From contig JAJRCO010000264.1 of assembly GCA_028678905.1 (NCBI GenBank), positions 1-12,675 of the forward strand: a DNA stretch of 12,675 nucleotides. Reading direction: 5' to 3'. Below are positions 6,467-12,675 of this stretch, in pieces. This DNA comes from Methanomicrobiales archaeon (GTDB taxonomy: Archaea > Halobacteriota > Methanomicrobia > Methanomicrobiales > JACTUA01). The notes under the pieces were generated by a model that saw nothing but the letters and a program-made list of their open reading frames with translations, was not told the DNA's origin and did not search any database. Position 1 is the first letter of the stretch. Each line of letters starts with the position of its first letter. A program made the translations under genes and the position numbers.

Positions 6467-7678
6467 CTAAAACTCTCTCGCACAACCCGATGCGATCGCG
6501 GCCTCCTTCACCGCTTCGGCGACGTTCTTGGATACCTCTCGATCGAGTAGGGGAGGTACGATATGCTCCCGGTGAGGTTTGGGCACGTAATCTGCTATCG
6601 CATGGGCAGCGGCAACCTTCATCTCATCGCTGATTTTAGTGGCGAATGCGTCCAGGGCTCCCCGGAATACTCCCGGGAAAGAGAGCGCATTGTTGATTTG
6701 ATTAGGAAAATCACTCCTGCCGGTCCCCACAATCGCAGCGCCGGCCTCTTTGGCAACGTTGGGCATCATCTCCGGAACCGGATTCGCCATCGCAAACACA
6801 ATGGGGTCGTCATTCATGGACCGGATCATCTCCCGGGTGAACAGATTAGGAGCAGAGACTCCGATGAGCACATCTGCTCCTTCCACGGCGTCCGCGAGTG
6901 TTCCCGTTTTCCCGGAGTGATTGGTCTCATCGGCAAGGATGAACTTGTACTTGTTGGTGTAGAGGCCTTCTCTCTGCCGGTGAATGATCCCCTTGGTGTC
7001 GACGACCACAATGTCCCGCACCCTCTGGCAGACGTGGGGACTGTAGCCAATGCACCCCAGCAGGCGCACGATCGCGTAACCGGCGGCACCCGCACCGCAG
7101 ATCACAATGTCCAGATCCTCGAAGCTCTTTTTGGTCACCCGACAGGCATTGATGAGAGCGGCAAGAACGGTAATGGCGGTGCCATGCTGGTCATCATGCA
7201 TCACGGGGATCCCGATATCCTGGAGGGCTTCCTCCACTTCAAAACATTTCGGGGCCGCGATATCTTCCAGATTGATCCCGCCGAAAACCGGGGAGATGTT
7301 GCGCACCTCGTCCACAAAGTCGGTGTGGTAGCCGTCAAAACAGATGGGGAAGGCGTCAATATTGGCAAATTTTTTAAACAGGATCGCTTTGCCTTCCATT
7401 ACGGGAATGGCGGCATAACCTCCGATGTTACCCAGTCCCAGGACGGCAGATCCATCAGTAACTATCGCCACGGAATTTCCCTTGAGGGTATACCGGTAAG
7501 CAAGATTCCTGTCTTTCTGAATGGCCCGGCATACTTCTGCGACACCTGGGGTATAGGCTCGGGAGAGATCCCTCCGGTTCTCCAGGGGGACTTTGGAGTG
7601 GATCTCCAGTTTTCCCCGATGTTTTTCATGCAGCTGGAGCGATTCTTTGTAGATATTCTCCTGGTCGACTGATTCCAC
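6467..7678 (-). CDS. NAD(P)-dependent malic enzyme
   Basis: Oxidative decarboxylation of malate to pyruvate and CO2 with reduction of NAD(P)+, in the cytoplasm. The 403-residue length is that of the short prokaryotic/archaeal type without a phosphotransacetylase domain. Visible residues: Y42 in SRAYTPGVAEVC, the catalytic lysine region EGKAILFKKFA (K97), metal ligands E138-D139 in GGINLEDIAAPKCFEVEE and D162-D163 in HDDQHGTA, the Rossmann loop IVICGAGAAGYAIV (191-204), and ANPVPE with GRSDFPNQINN. The start is a GTG at 7676-7678 preceded by GAGGAAG; no in-frame ATG is better. In a methanogen it could supply pyruvate or reducing power. Cofactor preference is not clear from sequence. A palindrome lies in its promoter region. 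Confidence 0.93.
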   Translation of the reverse strand: MESVDQENIYKESLQLHEKHRGKLEIHSKVPLENRRDLSRAYTPGVAEVCRAIQKDRNLAYRYTLKGNSVAIVTDGSAVLGLGNIGGYAAIPVMEGKAILFKKFANIDAFPICFDGYHTDFVDEVRNISPVFGGINLEDIAAPKCFEVEEALQDIGIPVMHDDQHGTAITVLAALINACRVTKKSFEDLDIVICGAGAAGYAIVRLLGCIGYSPHVCQRVRDIVVVDTKGIIHRQREGLYTNKYKFILADETNHSGKTGTLADAVEGADVLIGVSAPNLFTREMIRSMNDDPIVFAMANPVPEMMPNVAKEAGAAIVGTGRSDFPNQINNALSFPGVFRGALDAFATKISDEMKVAAAHAIADYVPKPHREHIVPPLLDREVSKNVAEAVKEAAIASGCAREF

Positions 7679-7709
7679 AACGCTTCCTCAGCTGATCCAT
7701 GACACAGGG

Positions 7710-7722
7710 AATGAAATTCATT
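7710..7722. repeat. Palindrome in malic enzyme leader region
   Basis: AATGAA-A-TTCATT is a perfect inverted repeat centred about 38 bp upstream of the GTG start. A TATA-like ATTTAGTACT (7745-7754, minus) lies about 25-30 bp further upstream, so the repeat would sit at or just after the transcription start, a position suited to a repressor. Confidence 0.35.
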
Positions 7723-7819
7723 TCGATCAGGAACGAAGACCGTTAGTACTAAATCTCGTCAATCTTCATTATGGGGATACGACTGGAAGATCAGGATACC
7801 GTAAACCCACCAGAGGGGA

Positions 7820-7835
7820 ATCCTCCATGTAGGAT
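7820..7835 (-). terminator. Small hairpin after ASCH-like gene
   Basis: ATCCT and AGGAT flank a 6-nt loop a few bases downstream of the stop of the ASCH-like gene. The stem is short and no strong T tract follows, so this is a weak terminator call. Confidence 0.25.
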
Positions 7836-7842
7836 GCGGGCG

Positions 7843-8193
7843 TTACTCCTCATCTACGGTAAAATAGATCATGGTAACGATTTCCATCTCATCAAAATCG
7901 TCGAAGAGCTTCTTCATGGTGGCGAAGAGGTCATTCCAGCTTCGGCACTGGGGATCATGCTCTACGGAAAGATCCTGCTCCCGAATGTCCCGGAACCGCT
8001 TCACTTTCAATCCTGTCACGAGTGCTTTTCTCTGCTCTCCTCCCTCACGTGACTGCAGCCAGATGGTGTCCCCCACGCCCATTTTCGATGCCCATTGTGG
8101 TCCTCGTCGCACGGTGAGATTCGTTCCACTCCTGAATTTGTAGGTCGTAAAAAGGAGGGGGAGTTTCTTTTCGGCTGCCATGTACTTTTCCAT
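7843..8193 (-). CDS. ASCH/PUA-like domain protein
   Basis: A 116-residue protein whose core LLFTTYKFRSGTNLTVRRGP, GVGDTIWLQ and KALVTGLKVKRFRDI follows the order of ASCH/PUA-like beta barrels, which bind RNA or modified nucleotides. The C-terminal helix DLFATMKKLFDDFDEMEIV and final strand complete the fold. Specific function unknown. The frame is open upstream to a GTG at 8274, but the first 27 residues look unlike the family; I chose the ATG at 8191-8193. A third option, ATG at 8179-8181, has GGATGG 8 nt before it. TATA-like runs lie near 8230 and 8297. It is on the same strand as the malic enzyme, 164 bp away, probably a separate transcript. Confidence 0.75.
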   Translation of the reverse strand: MEKYMAAEKKLPLLFTTYKFRSGTNLTVRRGPQWASKMGVGDTIWLQSREGGEQRKALVTGLKVKRFRDIREQDLSVEHDPQCRSWNDLFATMKKLFDDFDEMEIVTMIYFTVDEE

Positions 8194-8466
8194 CCTTATT
8201 TGTCTATGATGCTTCTCGATATCGCAGATAATAAGGGTAGTGATATTCAATCCACGATACACTTTTTTTGCCACGGTACCGGGATAAAACCCTTATATGG
8301 ATAGCCATGATAGATGGTCTCGTTCGTTGATCAGGTTCAAGATGACGTACCCGACTACCGTCGGTCAGCTTGAAAAGCCCTGAGTTGTCCGGGCACGGTC
8401 GCAAACGCTGTCGAGTTGGGTCCTCTTCCCTGCCTATCTTGCTGAAGCTCTCTAAAAAGAAGGTTC

Positions 8467-8710
8467 TCAGCCGAGGATCTGCGCTCTCTCAGGTCTCCAG
8501 GCCGGGTCGACGAAGCTCAGTATTTTCGCATTCTCTTTGCCCGCGTTCGCGTACTCTTTCACCGTATCCATCGGAACAAAGCCGGCGCTGCCAAGCAGGC
8601 ATCCCGCCACCAGACGAGGTGGTCAAGATCTCTCCTGTGCCGCCGCCTCTTGAGACCACTCATCCAGCCTTACAATTTTCTTACCCGATGAGTGTAGCCC
8701 AGCAGAGCAG
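8467..8710 (-). pseudogene. Probable decayed coding sequence, unknown family
   Basis: The minus strand here reads like protein but is broken. One frame gives SGKKIVRLDEWSQEAAAQER and then a TGA at 8623-8625; a shifted frame over the stop gives DLDHLVWWRDACLAAPALF; the first frame resumes with FVPMDTVKEYANAGKENAK and LSFVDPAWRPERAQILG up to a TGA at 8467-8469. Together these would make a tryptophan-rich C-terminal segment of about 75 residues. I do not recognise the family. The codon choice (GAC, CTC, GTC, GCG) is like that of the intact genes, unlike the A/T-rich flanks. The rest of the 8194-8908 space shows no gene that I can support; a weak fragment, GLFKLTDGSRVRHLEP, sits near 8300-8380 on the same strand. 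Confidence 0.4.
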
Positions 8711-8896
8711 AGATTAAAAGTATTTGAGGGGAAAATTCGGTGAATTAATAACGATGCTGAAAGATAGAATTTGTCAAAATTTGGATTCCGTTTCCAATTG
8801 GAGCAAGAATTGTAGAAATCCATTTTCGTTATATGTTCATAGTCATAACAGAATGCTGCGAATAAGGGAAGGCACATGAGAGAGATGAGCGATCAT

Positions 8897-8902
8897 AAAA
8901 AA
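8897..8902 (-). terminator. T tract after GH57 gene
   Basis: A run of six T on the minus strand, 7-12 bp beyond the GH57 stop codon, within an A/T-rich stretch. It fits an archaeal T-tract terminator. Confidence 0.45.
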
Positions 8903-8908
8903 GTTATA

Positions 8909-10366
8909 TTAATTTAAACGATTCCGCAGTTCTTCTATACGGGTTCCGAGAATCGAGACTAACTCATGCCTTTCCGTACATTCTCCTATCGCTTCTGCAA
9001 GGTCAGGATCCGTAAGCGTCTCCCGAATCCAGCGTGAGAAATCTCTGCGTTCCTGGTGGTACTGAATGGAATCCTTGGGTATTACCTCGAGCTGATCCTG
9101 GAACTGCGCCAAGTTATACGCAGCATGTCCAACAGAACCTGTCGGACTGGTGAACTGGAATGCCTGTTCTGGGTAGAGTGCCCGGAGAATTCGTGCGGAT
9201 TCTGAATCTTTCATCGAAGGAATTGCCCTCTCTTCATAATCTGCGAGCACGCGCATGAATGTCTCCAATGTTTGTTCCGGATCCTCAAGGGCACGATAGG
9301 TGTGTGGCTCTCCGCCGGACCCATACCGCGACGCCATATAATAGAAGTGATCAATCGCCTGAAGATAACGCCAGTATAGGGGGGCATCCTTTACATAGTT
9401 CTCTGCACTCTGGAGCGCAGCATAGGCAGTGCGCTGCCGTTCATTCCCCATCCAGGCTGAAGTACTTTTATCAGCATCTGCCCAGGAAATAGTCATGGGA
9501 ATATCGAGAGTATCTACCGCGGCATACTTTTCAATGATTTCTGAGGGGAGGATGAAGTCGATATTCTGCTCCCGACACTGCTCTGGCAAATGCTTTAAAA
9601 AGTTGAAGATACCCGTTTCTCCGTCGATATGCTCTCCAAAGGTCTCATAATTAAGGAATATGGTGATAACCTCTCCCGGTGAAGAGGCAAGCCAGGCTGC
9701 ATACTTATCGGCGGTGAGGGGATACTGATCCCACGAGGAATCTACAAACCGGAGGGTAATATCGTCAGAGAGATGAGGGTTTCTAAGAAGGACAGGAACA
9801 TCCCGACATAGGTAGAGGTGGTTCGAGCTCCGTCCGCTTAAGATATGAGGAACACCTTCCGTAAGGGCTCCCCGAAAGCCCGATCTCTGTATCACACCGG
9901 CAATCTCATTGTTTAACATCAGCTCAGTGTTCATACAGATCAAAGGACGTCGTTTGAATTGGTCCTGGAGGAGATCCAGGTGTTTCCGCAATTGTGATTT
10001 AAATTCCCATTTTCCATCGAAGCAACTGGCAACACTATGGTAATAAGGCTGAGCAACGAGTTCGGTTCTCTGATGCCGAGCGATCTGACTGAAGAGCTCC
10101 AGCGTGTCCGGTTCCCACCGTTCCAGCTGATCGATGAGGATGCCCGAAAAAGAGAACGCACAGCGGAATCCCTCATCGAGCATACTCAAGAGAGTGGAAC
10201 TCATGGGGGTGTAACATCTCTGTACGACTCGTGAAAGTATTTCCTTGTTTTCTTCGTCAAAGTAGAGATCCATTAGTTCGTCCGATTTAACCGTTGGATT
10301 CGGAGAAAAGTGACGTTTCAAACGGTAGGGCTGGTGAGCCTCAAATCCAAAACAGACATCTGGCAC
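8909..10366 (-). CDS. GH57 alpha-amylase-like protein, acid/base Asp replaced by Asn
   Basis: A 485-residue glycoside hydrolase family 57 protein of the archaeal alpha-amylase-like type. Motifs in order: FEAHQPYRL (residues 8-16), FSFSG (71-75), AQPYYHS (105-111), NTELMLNNEIA (146-156) with the predicted nucleophile E148, WDQYP (212-216), and FLNYETFGEH (237-246). The last motif normally reads D-Y-E-T-F-G-E-H with Asp as proton donor; here the codon at 9650-9652 is AAT, giving N239. GH57-like homologues that lack catalytic residues are known, so this may be inactive, a binding protein, or use an altered mechanism. Start: GTG at 10364-10366 with GAGG 8 nt upstream gives the family-like start MPDVCFGFEAHQP; a TTG at 10432 adds an implausible leader. 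No signal peptide, so cytoplasmic; likely linked to glycogen-type polysaccharide. Confidence 0.88.
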   Translation of the reverse strand: MPDVCFGFEAHQPYRLKRHFSPNPTVKSDELMDLYFDEENKEILSRVVQRCYTPMSSTLLSMLDEGFRCAFSFSGILIDQLERWEPDTLELFSQIARHQRTELVAQPYYHSVASCFDGKWEFKSQLRKHLDLLQDQFKRRPLICMNTELMLNNEIAGVIQRSGFRGALTEGVPHILSGRSSNHLYLCRDVPVLLRNPHLSDDITLRFVDSSWDQYPLTADKYAAWLASSPGEVITIFLNYETFGEHIDGETGIFNFLKHLPEQCREQNIDFILPSEIIEKYAAVDTLDIPMTISWADADKSTSAWMGNERQRTAYAALQSAENYVKDAPLYWRYLQAIDHFYYMASRYGSGGEPHTYRALEDPEQTLETFMRVLADYEERAIPSMKDSESARILRALYPEQAFQFTSPTGSVGHAAYNLAQFQDQLEVIPKDSIQYHQERRDFSRWIRETLTDPDLAEAIGECTERHELVSILGTRIEELRNRLN

Positions 10367-10619
10367 AACTATTACCTCGAAGACGCAGTGAGATAAGATG
10401 CCAAGAAGAAGAGAAAAAGTAAATCCAACCAAGTGGTATTAATCGCCTTGCTGGTCTGGTAACCCCACCCCCACCTAGCGAGATTACCCCGTTTGACTGA
10501 TCGAACCCTCTCCCCGACGATGCATCCCGTTACGTCTGCGGTCTTTATGGAGACAGGTTCATGATAAGGTTTTGGGTGATAGTTCTGTTAAAGTAGAAAG
10601 ACGACGGCTACCGCATAGT

Positions 10620-10633
10620 AAAAAGGAAAAAAA
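10620..10633 (-). terminator. T-tract terminator after hsp20
   Basis: Immediately after the hsp20 stop the minus strand reads TTTTTTTCCTTTTT, the strongest T tract in the window and a typical archaeal termination signal. It separates hsp20 from the GH57 gene on the same strand. Confidence 0.6.
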
Positions 10634-11116
10634 TTATTCGATGAGGATTCTTTTTTCTGGTGCAATCTGGATTTTCTTCAACCGAAGCTCGAGGATTCCG
10701 TTCTTGAAGGTTGCTTTGCTCTCGTCAGTAGTAATATCGGTAGGAAGAGTAACAGTCCGTTCCATCTGTCCTAGCACGCGTTCCTGCAGGTAATATCCTT
10801 TTTCTTGCTCCTCTTTTTCCTCTTCGCGCTTGAAGCATATATTTAGGGTTCTTGGGTCGATGAGGTTTATGGTGATGTCTTCCTTGGTAGCTCCGGGTAG
10901 ATCGGCAACCACGACCACTTCATCCTCATGATCCTTTATATCGATAGTAAAGGTTCCCTGATACGCGGGAACCAACCGGCGCTGAAATCCGGGAGCAGGC
11001 AGAAGTCGTTGCGATTCGAATCTCCCCATCAGCTCCCGAAATCTCTTGTCCATCTCATCCATCATCTCGTCAAAGTCTCGCCAGAATCTGAGCCGATACC
11101 GTTTAGGGTCATCCAT
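10634..11116 (-). CDS. HSP20 / alpha-crystallin small heat shock protein
   Basis: A 160-residue ATP-independent chaperone that should form oligomers and hold unfolding proteins in the cytoplasm. The N-terminal arm has a charged helix (FDEMMDEMDKRFRELMGRF); the alpha-crystallin domain covers about residues 52-148 with VVVVADLPGATKEDI (67-81) and ATFKNGILELRLKK (135-148, the A-x-x-x-N-G-x-L signature); the C-terminus RILIE carries the IxI motif that docks neighbouring subunits. Start: ATG at 11114-11116 with GGAGG 6 nt upstream. An 8-bp inverted repeat lies just before the ribosome site, so control by a repressor or leader hairpin is likely. It diverges from the 70-residue unknown gene. The call is very secure. 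Confidence 0.96.
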   Translation of the reverse strand: MDDPKRYRLRFWRDFDEMMDEMDKRFRELMGRFESQRLLPAPGFQRRLVPAYQGTFTIDIKDHEDEVVVVADLPGATKEDITINLIDPRTLNICFKREEEKEEQEKGYYLQERVLGQMERTVTLPTDITTDESKATFKNGILELRLKKIQIAPEKRILIE

Positions 11117-11132
11117 AAAGTTCCTCCATCTT

Positions 11133-11155
11133 CAATACCCTTGCCTTGGGTATTG
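11133..11155. promoter_or_regulatory. Perfect inverted repeat at hsp20 start, operator or leader hairpin
   Basis: CAATACCC (11133-11140) and GGGTATTG (11148-11155) form a perfect 8-bp inverted repeat with a 7-nt spacer. It sits 5 bp upstream of the GGAGG site (11123-11127) and just downstream of the TATA-like runs GTATAT (near 11161) and TTATTTATTTTG (near 11184). It could block the transcription start when bound, or fold in the mRNA next to the ribosome site. Confidence 0.6.
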
Positions 11156-11254
11156 ACGATATACACCTGTTTTTACTCAAAATAAATAACTTTCCTGGAG
11201 GGTAAAGAATAAATACATTAAATCTCTATATCCGCGTAAAAAGAGGAGAATAGT

Positions 11255-11467
11255 ATGCCTTACCGATGGAAGAAAAATGTTGATGTGGATGAAACGGTAG
11301 TGGTGATTAAAAATTGTCTTGATAATGACCCTGAACTGCCACATTGGTTGATAGAGACGATTAAAGGAGCTATGGCTGATTCAGACCCAAAGTATACTAA
11401 ATACTTCTTCCAAGAAGTGAAAAAGTATGCACCCTCTGCAATGAAGGTTTTTGAGCTTCCGAAATAG
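11255..11467 (+). CDS. Hypothetical protein, 70 aa, divergent from hsp20
   Basis: A small soluble protein, MPYRWKKNVDVDETVVVIKN then CLDNDPELPHWLIETIKGAM, with helical character throughout, one cysteine, two tryptophans and no membrane span. I do not recognise a family. The start is well supported: GAGGAG 6 nt before ATG at 11255, and an A/T-rich run (ACATTAAATCTCTATATCC) upstream that can serve as the promoter. It shares a 138-bp divergent region with hsp20, which hints at joint stress control but does not prove it. A T-rich stretch follows the stop. The gene is more A/T-rich than most of the window. Confidence 0.7.
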   Translation: MPYRWKKNVDVDETVVVIKNCLDNDPELPHWLIETIKGAMADSDPKYTKYFFQEVKKYAPSAMKVFELPK

Positions 11468-11469
11468 AA

Positions 11470-11486
11470 TTTTTATTCATTTTTCG
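11470..11486 (+). terminator. T-rich terminator after 70-aa gene
   Basis: TTTTTATTCATTTTTC directly after the stop codon provides two T5 runs on the plus strand, fitting archaeal termination. Confidence 0.5.
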
Positions 11487-11504
11487 CAAGTCCTACTAAT
11501 CATT

Positions 11505-11518
11505 GATTCACCTGAATC
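11505..11518. repeat. Short inverted repeat
   Basis: GATTCA-CC-TGAATC, a 6-bp perfect inverted repeat with a 2-nt centre, lies 37 bp after the 70-residue gene. Function unknown; it could be an operator or chance. Confidence 0.25.
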
Positions 11519-11821
11519 GCGCAGATCCTGTTGGTGGCTCAGCAGTGTTTTAATAAGCACAGTTGGCCCATACATCGTATTACAACCTCATGGAGGTTCA
11601 GAAACATGAAAAGAACGCATCTAAATGGGGACTTTAACCCGAATCGCCAATCCTCAACGGCTGCATTCGGGCAATTCCCTCCCTTTTCAATTTTTGCGAT
11701 TTTACCAAAATTCTACGATTTTTCAAAGGTTGCCATACCGTCACTAAGGCCAGGAATTGCGAAACTTCATTTAAATGTAATAAGGAAGGCGGTGGGTCAA
11801 GATGCAGTATCTTGAATATCT

Positions 11822-12060
11822 TTAAAAAGGAGGAAAGACGGAGGAATTAATCTCTAATGGCATGCTTTGGTTCGCGGCCTTGCACCTATTCCAGATCTGA
11901 AGAACTTGTCTCTCCTTGATTGCCGTTCCAGTAACTATCAAACAATACGTACCATCGTAGATAATTCCGCCGTGCTTATCCTATTACCAGAATGAACTTC
12001 TGGTAAAAGTTCATCGACGACAACTCAATATAAAAATTTGTTATCCAGACCTGCATGGCA
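11822..12060 (-). pseudogene. Probable gene relic, unknown family
   Basis: The minus strand at 11980-11822 is an open 52-codon stretch without a start that reads like real protein: DKHGGIIYDGTYCLIVTGTA then IKERQVLQIWNRCKAANQSM. Directly upstream the likely continuation is in other frames (VVVDELLPEVHSGN or MQVWITNFYIELSSMNFYQK), broken by stops. A TATA-like AATTAAATAT lies near 12068-12078. I read this as a small gene with at least one frameshift and internal stops. The family is not recognised. The rest of the 11468-12174 space shows only a 94-residue plus-strand frame that I do not trust, plus inverted repeats. Confidence 0.4.
11984..12013. repeat. Two overlapping, mutually exclusive hairpins
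   Basis: TTACCAGAA (11984-11992) pairs perfectly with TTCTGGTAA (11998-12006) around a 5-nt loop. The loop plus part of the second arm, TGAACTT (11993-11999), pairs perfectly with AAGTTCA (12007-12013) around a 7-nt loop. Only one hairpin can form at a time, as in attenuators. The element lies inside the relic above. Confidence 0.5.
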
Positions 12061-12133
12061 TTATCGATATTTAATTTTACGATGACTTTGTGGACCGATG
12101 AGAGGGAGCGGATTATAACCTGACTCCCAATGT

Positions 12134-12138
12134 AAAAA
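12134..12138 (-). terminator. T tract after right-edge gene
   Basis: On the minus strand CTCTCTTTTTAC lies about 40 bp beyond the stop of the right-edge gene. A T6 run at 12161-12166 points the other way. Weak call. Confidence 0.3.
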
Positions 12139-12174
12139 GAGAGGAATTAACGGTTCTGAGTTTTTTAATTGACA

Positions 12175-12618
12175 TTATTTCCATTCCCATGTCTTGTCCT
12201 TGTAGGAACCGTCCGCACCGATCTCGATCTCAAAGACTAAGGCCACGTTATTGAGCCGGGAAAGTGAAGGTGCGCTAGACTGGAGGTAACGGGCCCCGCG
12301 GATGCTTCCTACGGGACCTGCTTTCGACGTACTGATGCCAGAACCCTTCAGCACGGCCTTTTCACCTTTCTTGGTCATCATGATGCCTTGGCCCATTGTC
12401 AACATGCCTCCCTGCGGTCTTTCCTTGGACCAGGTCGTAGCCAGGAAGGTAACTTCTTCTCCAAGAACCATTCCTTTTGCCTCAATGGTCCTCTCGAGCT
12501 TCATTTCCCCGTCATAATGTTTGGCGAGGCGCTGTCCCACAATTTTACCTTTTAGTTCCCAAATCTGTTCACCGATCATCTTGATCGCCAGTTGATGCGA
12601 AAGGCTATCATCGTACAT
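12175..12618 (-). CDS. Conserved hypothetical protein (beta-rich)
   Basis: A 147-residue protein with many short beta strands: ELKGKIVGQRL, KLERTIEAKGMVLGEEVTFL, the GQGIMMTKKGEKAVLKGSG turn, VGSIRGARYLQSS, LSRLNNVALVFEIEI and a final KTWEWK. I recall similar archaeal proteins with the same RGAxYxQ, RLNxxAxVFE and TWEWK elements, but no characterised function; a lipocalin-like barrel is a guess. No signal peptide or membrane span. The frame is open to a TTG at 12633, but the ATG at 12616-12618 has GGGGG about 8 nt upstream and matches a sensible N-terminus, MYDDSLSHQLAIKM. Promoter is probably near the window edge and not fully visible. Confidence 0.8.
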   Translation of the reverse strand: MYDDSLSHQLAIKMIGEQIWELKGKIVGQRLAKHYDGEMKLERTIEAKGMVLGEEVTFLATTWSKERPQGGMLTMGQGIMMTKKGEKAVLKGSGISTSKAGPVGSIRGARYLQSSAPSLSRLNNVALVFEIEIGADGSYKDKTWEWK

Positions 12619-12675
12619 AAAGGTATCCCCCAAGGACCATGATAATCCCTCGGAAGATGGATTGAGTACGCTACA

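Noticed and set aside
6563..7672. Long plus-strand frame of 369 codons
   Set aside because: It is fully antisense to the malic enzyme, whose motifs are complete; the translation is rich in Gly, His and Arg and resembles no protein.
8370..8717. Plus-strand frame of 115 codons
   Set aside because: Ser/Pro/Arg-rich composition typical of the antisense of coding sequence; the minus strand reads better as a relic.
10367..10432. TTG start extending the GH57 protein by 22 residues
   Set aside because: The extension looks like a hydrophobic leader but comes from a T-rich stretch; the GTG at 10366 has a GAGG site and gives the family N-terminus.
10440..10530. Possible tRNA because of GGTTCGAT-like sequence on the minus strand
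   Set aside because: The flanking bases do not form a T stem, and no acceptor or anticodon stem can be drawn.
11531..11815. Plus-strand frame of 94 codons
   Set aside because: No ribosome site, odd composition and no recognised motif; kept out as a gene though part of it could belong to an old repeat or relic.

Overview
The window reads as a piece of an archaeal chromosome, most likely a methanogenic euryarchaeon near Methanomicrobiales. This is inferred from TATA boxes about 25 bp before gene starts, GGAGG/GGTGA ribosome sites, T-tract terminators, a TrmB regulator, a two-domain archaeal-type malic enzyme, an archaeal GH57 protein, an HSP20 and a flavodoxin. No tRNA, rRNA, CRISPR array, transposase or phage gene was seen. 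There are about 14 genes on both strands in short units, with unusually long spaces that hold broken coding sequence.

Left part (1-3600): a SAM methyltransferase (minus) and a small cysteine-rich protein (plus) diverge from one TATA-like site. A SnoaL-like protein (minus) and a TrmB-type regulator (plus) diverge from a second, and both look leaderless. The regulator is followed by a cupin. Downstream of the SnoaL-like gene, in the same orientation, lies a clearly decayed two-cluster ferredoxin gene.

Middle (3600-8300): a basic hypothetical protein (minus); a flavodoxin (plus); a class V aminotransferase/cysteine desulfurase with a 104-residue unknown partner (plus); then an NAD(P)-dependent malic enzyme and an ASCH-like protein (minus). 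These suggest housekeeping redox, sulfur-transfer and C4/pyruvate metabolism.

Right part (8300-12675): about 700 bp with a probable gene relic; a GH57 alpha-amylase-like protein whose expected acid/base aspartate is asparagine; an HSP20 chaperone with a perfect inverted repeat just before its ribosome site; a 70-residue unknown protein diverging from it; another 700 bp stretch with a relic and competing hairpins; and a conserved hypothetical protein at the right edge.

I found no complete new multi-gene system. The most notable items are the GH57 active-site change, the hsp20 leader/operator repeat, the two divergent promoters, and three decayed genes within 12 kb.
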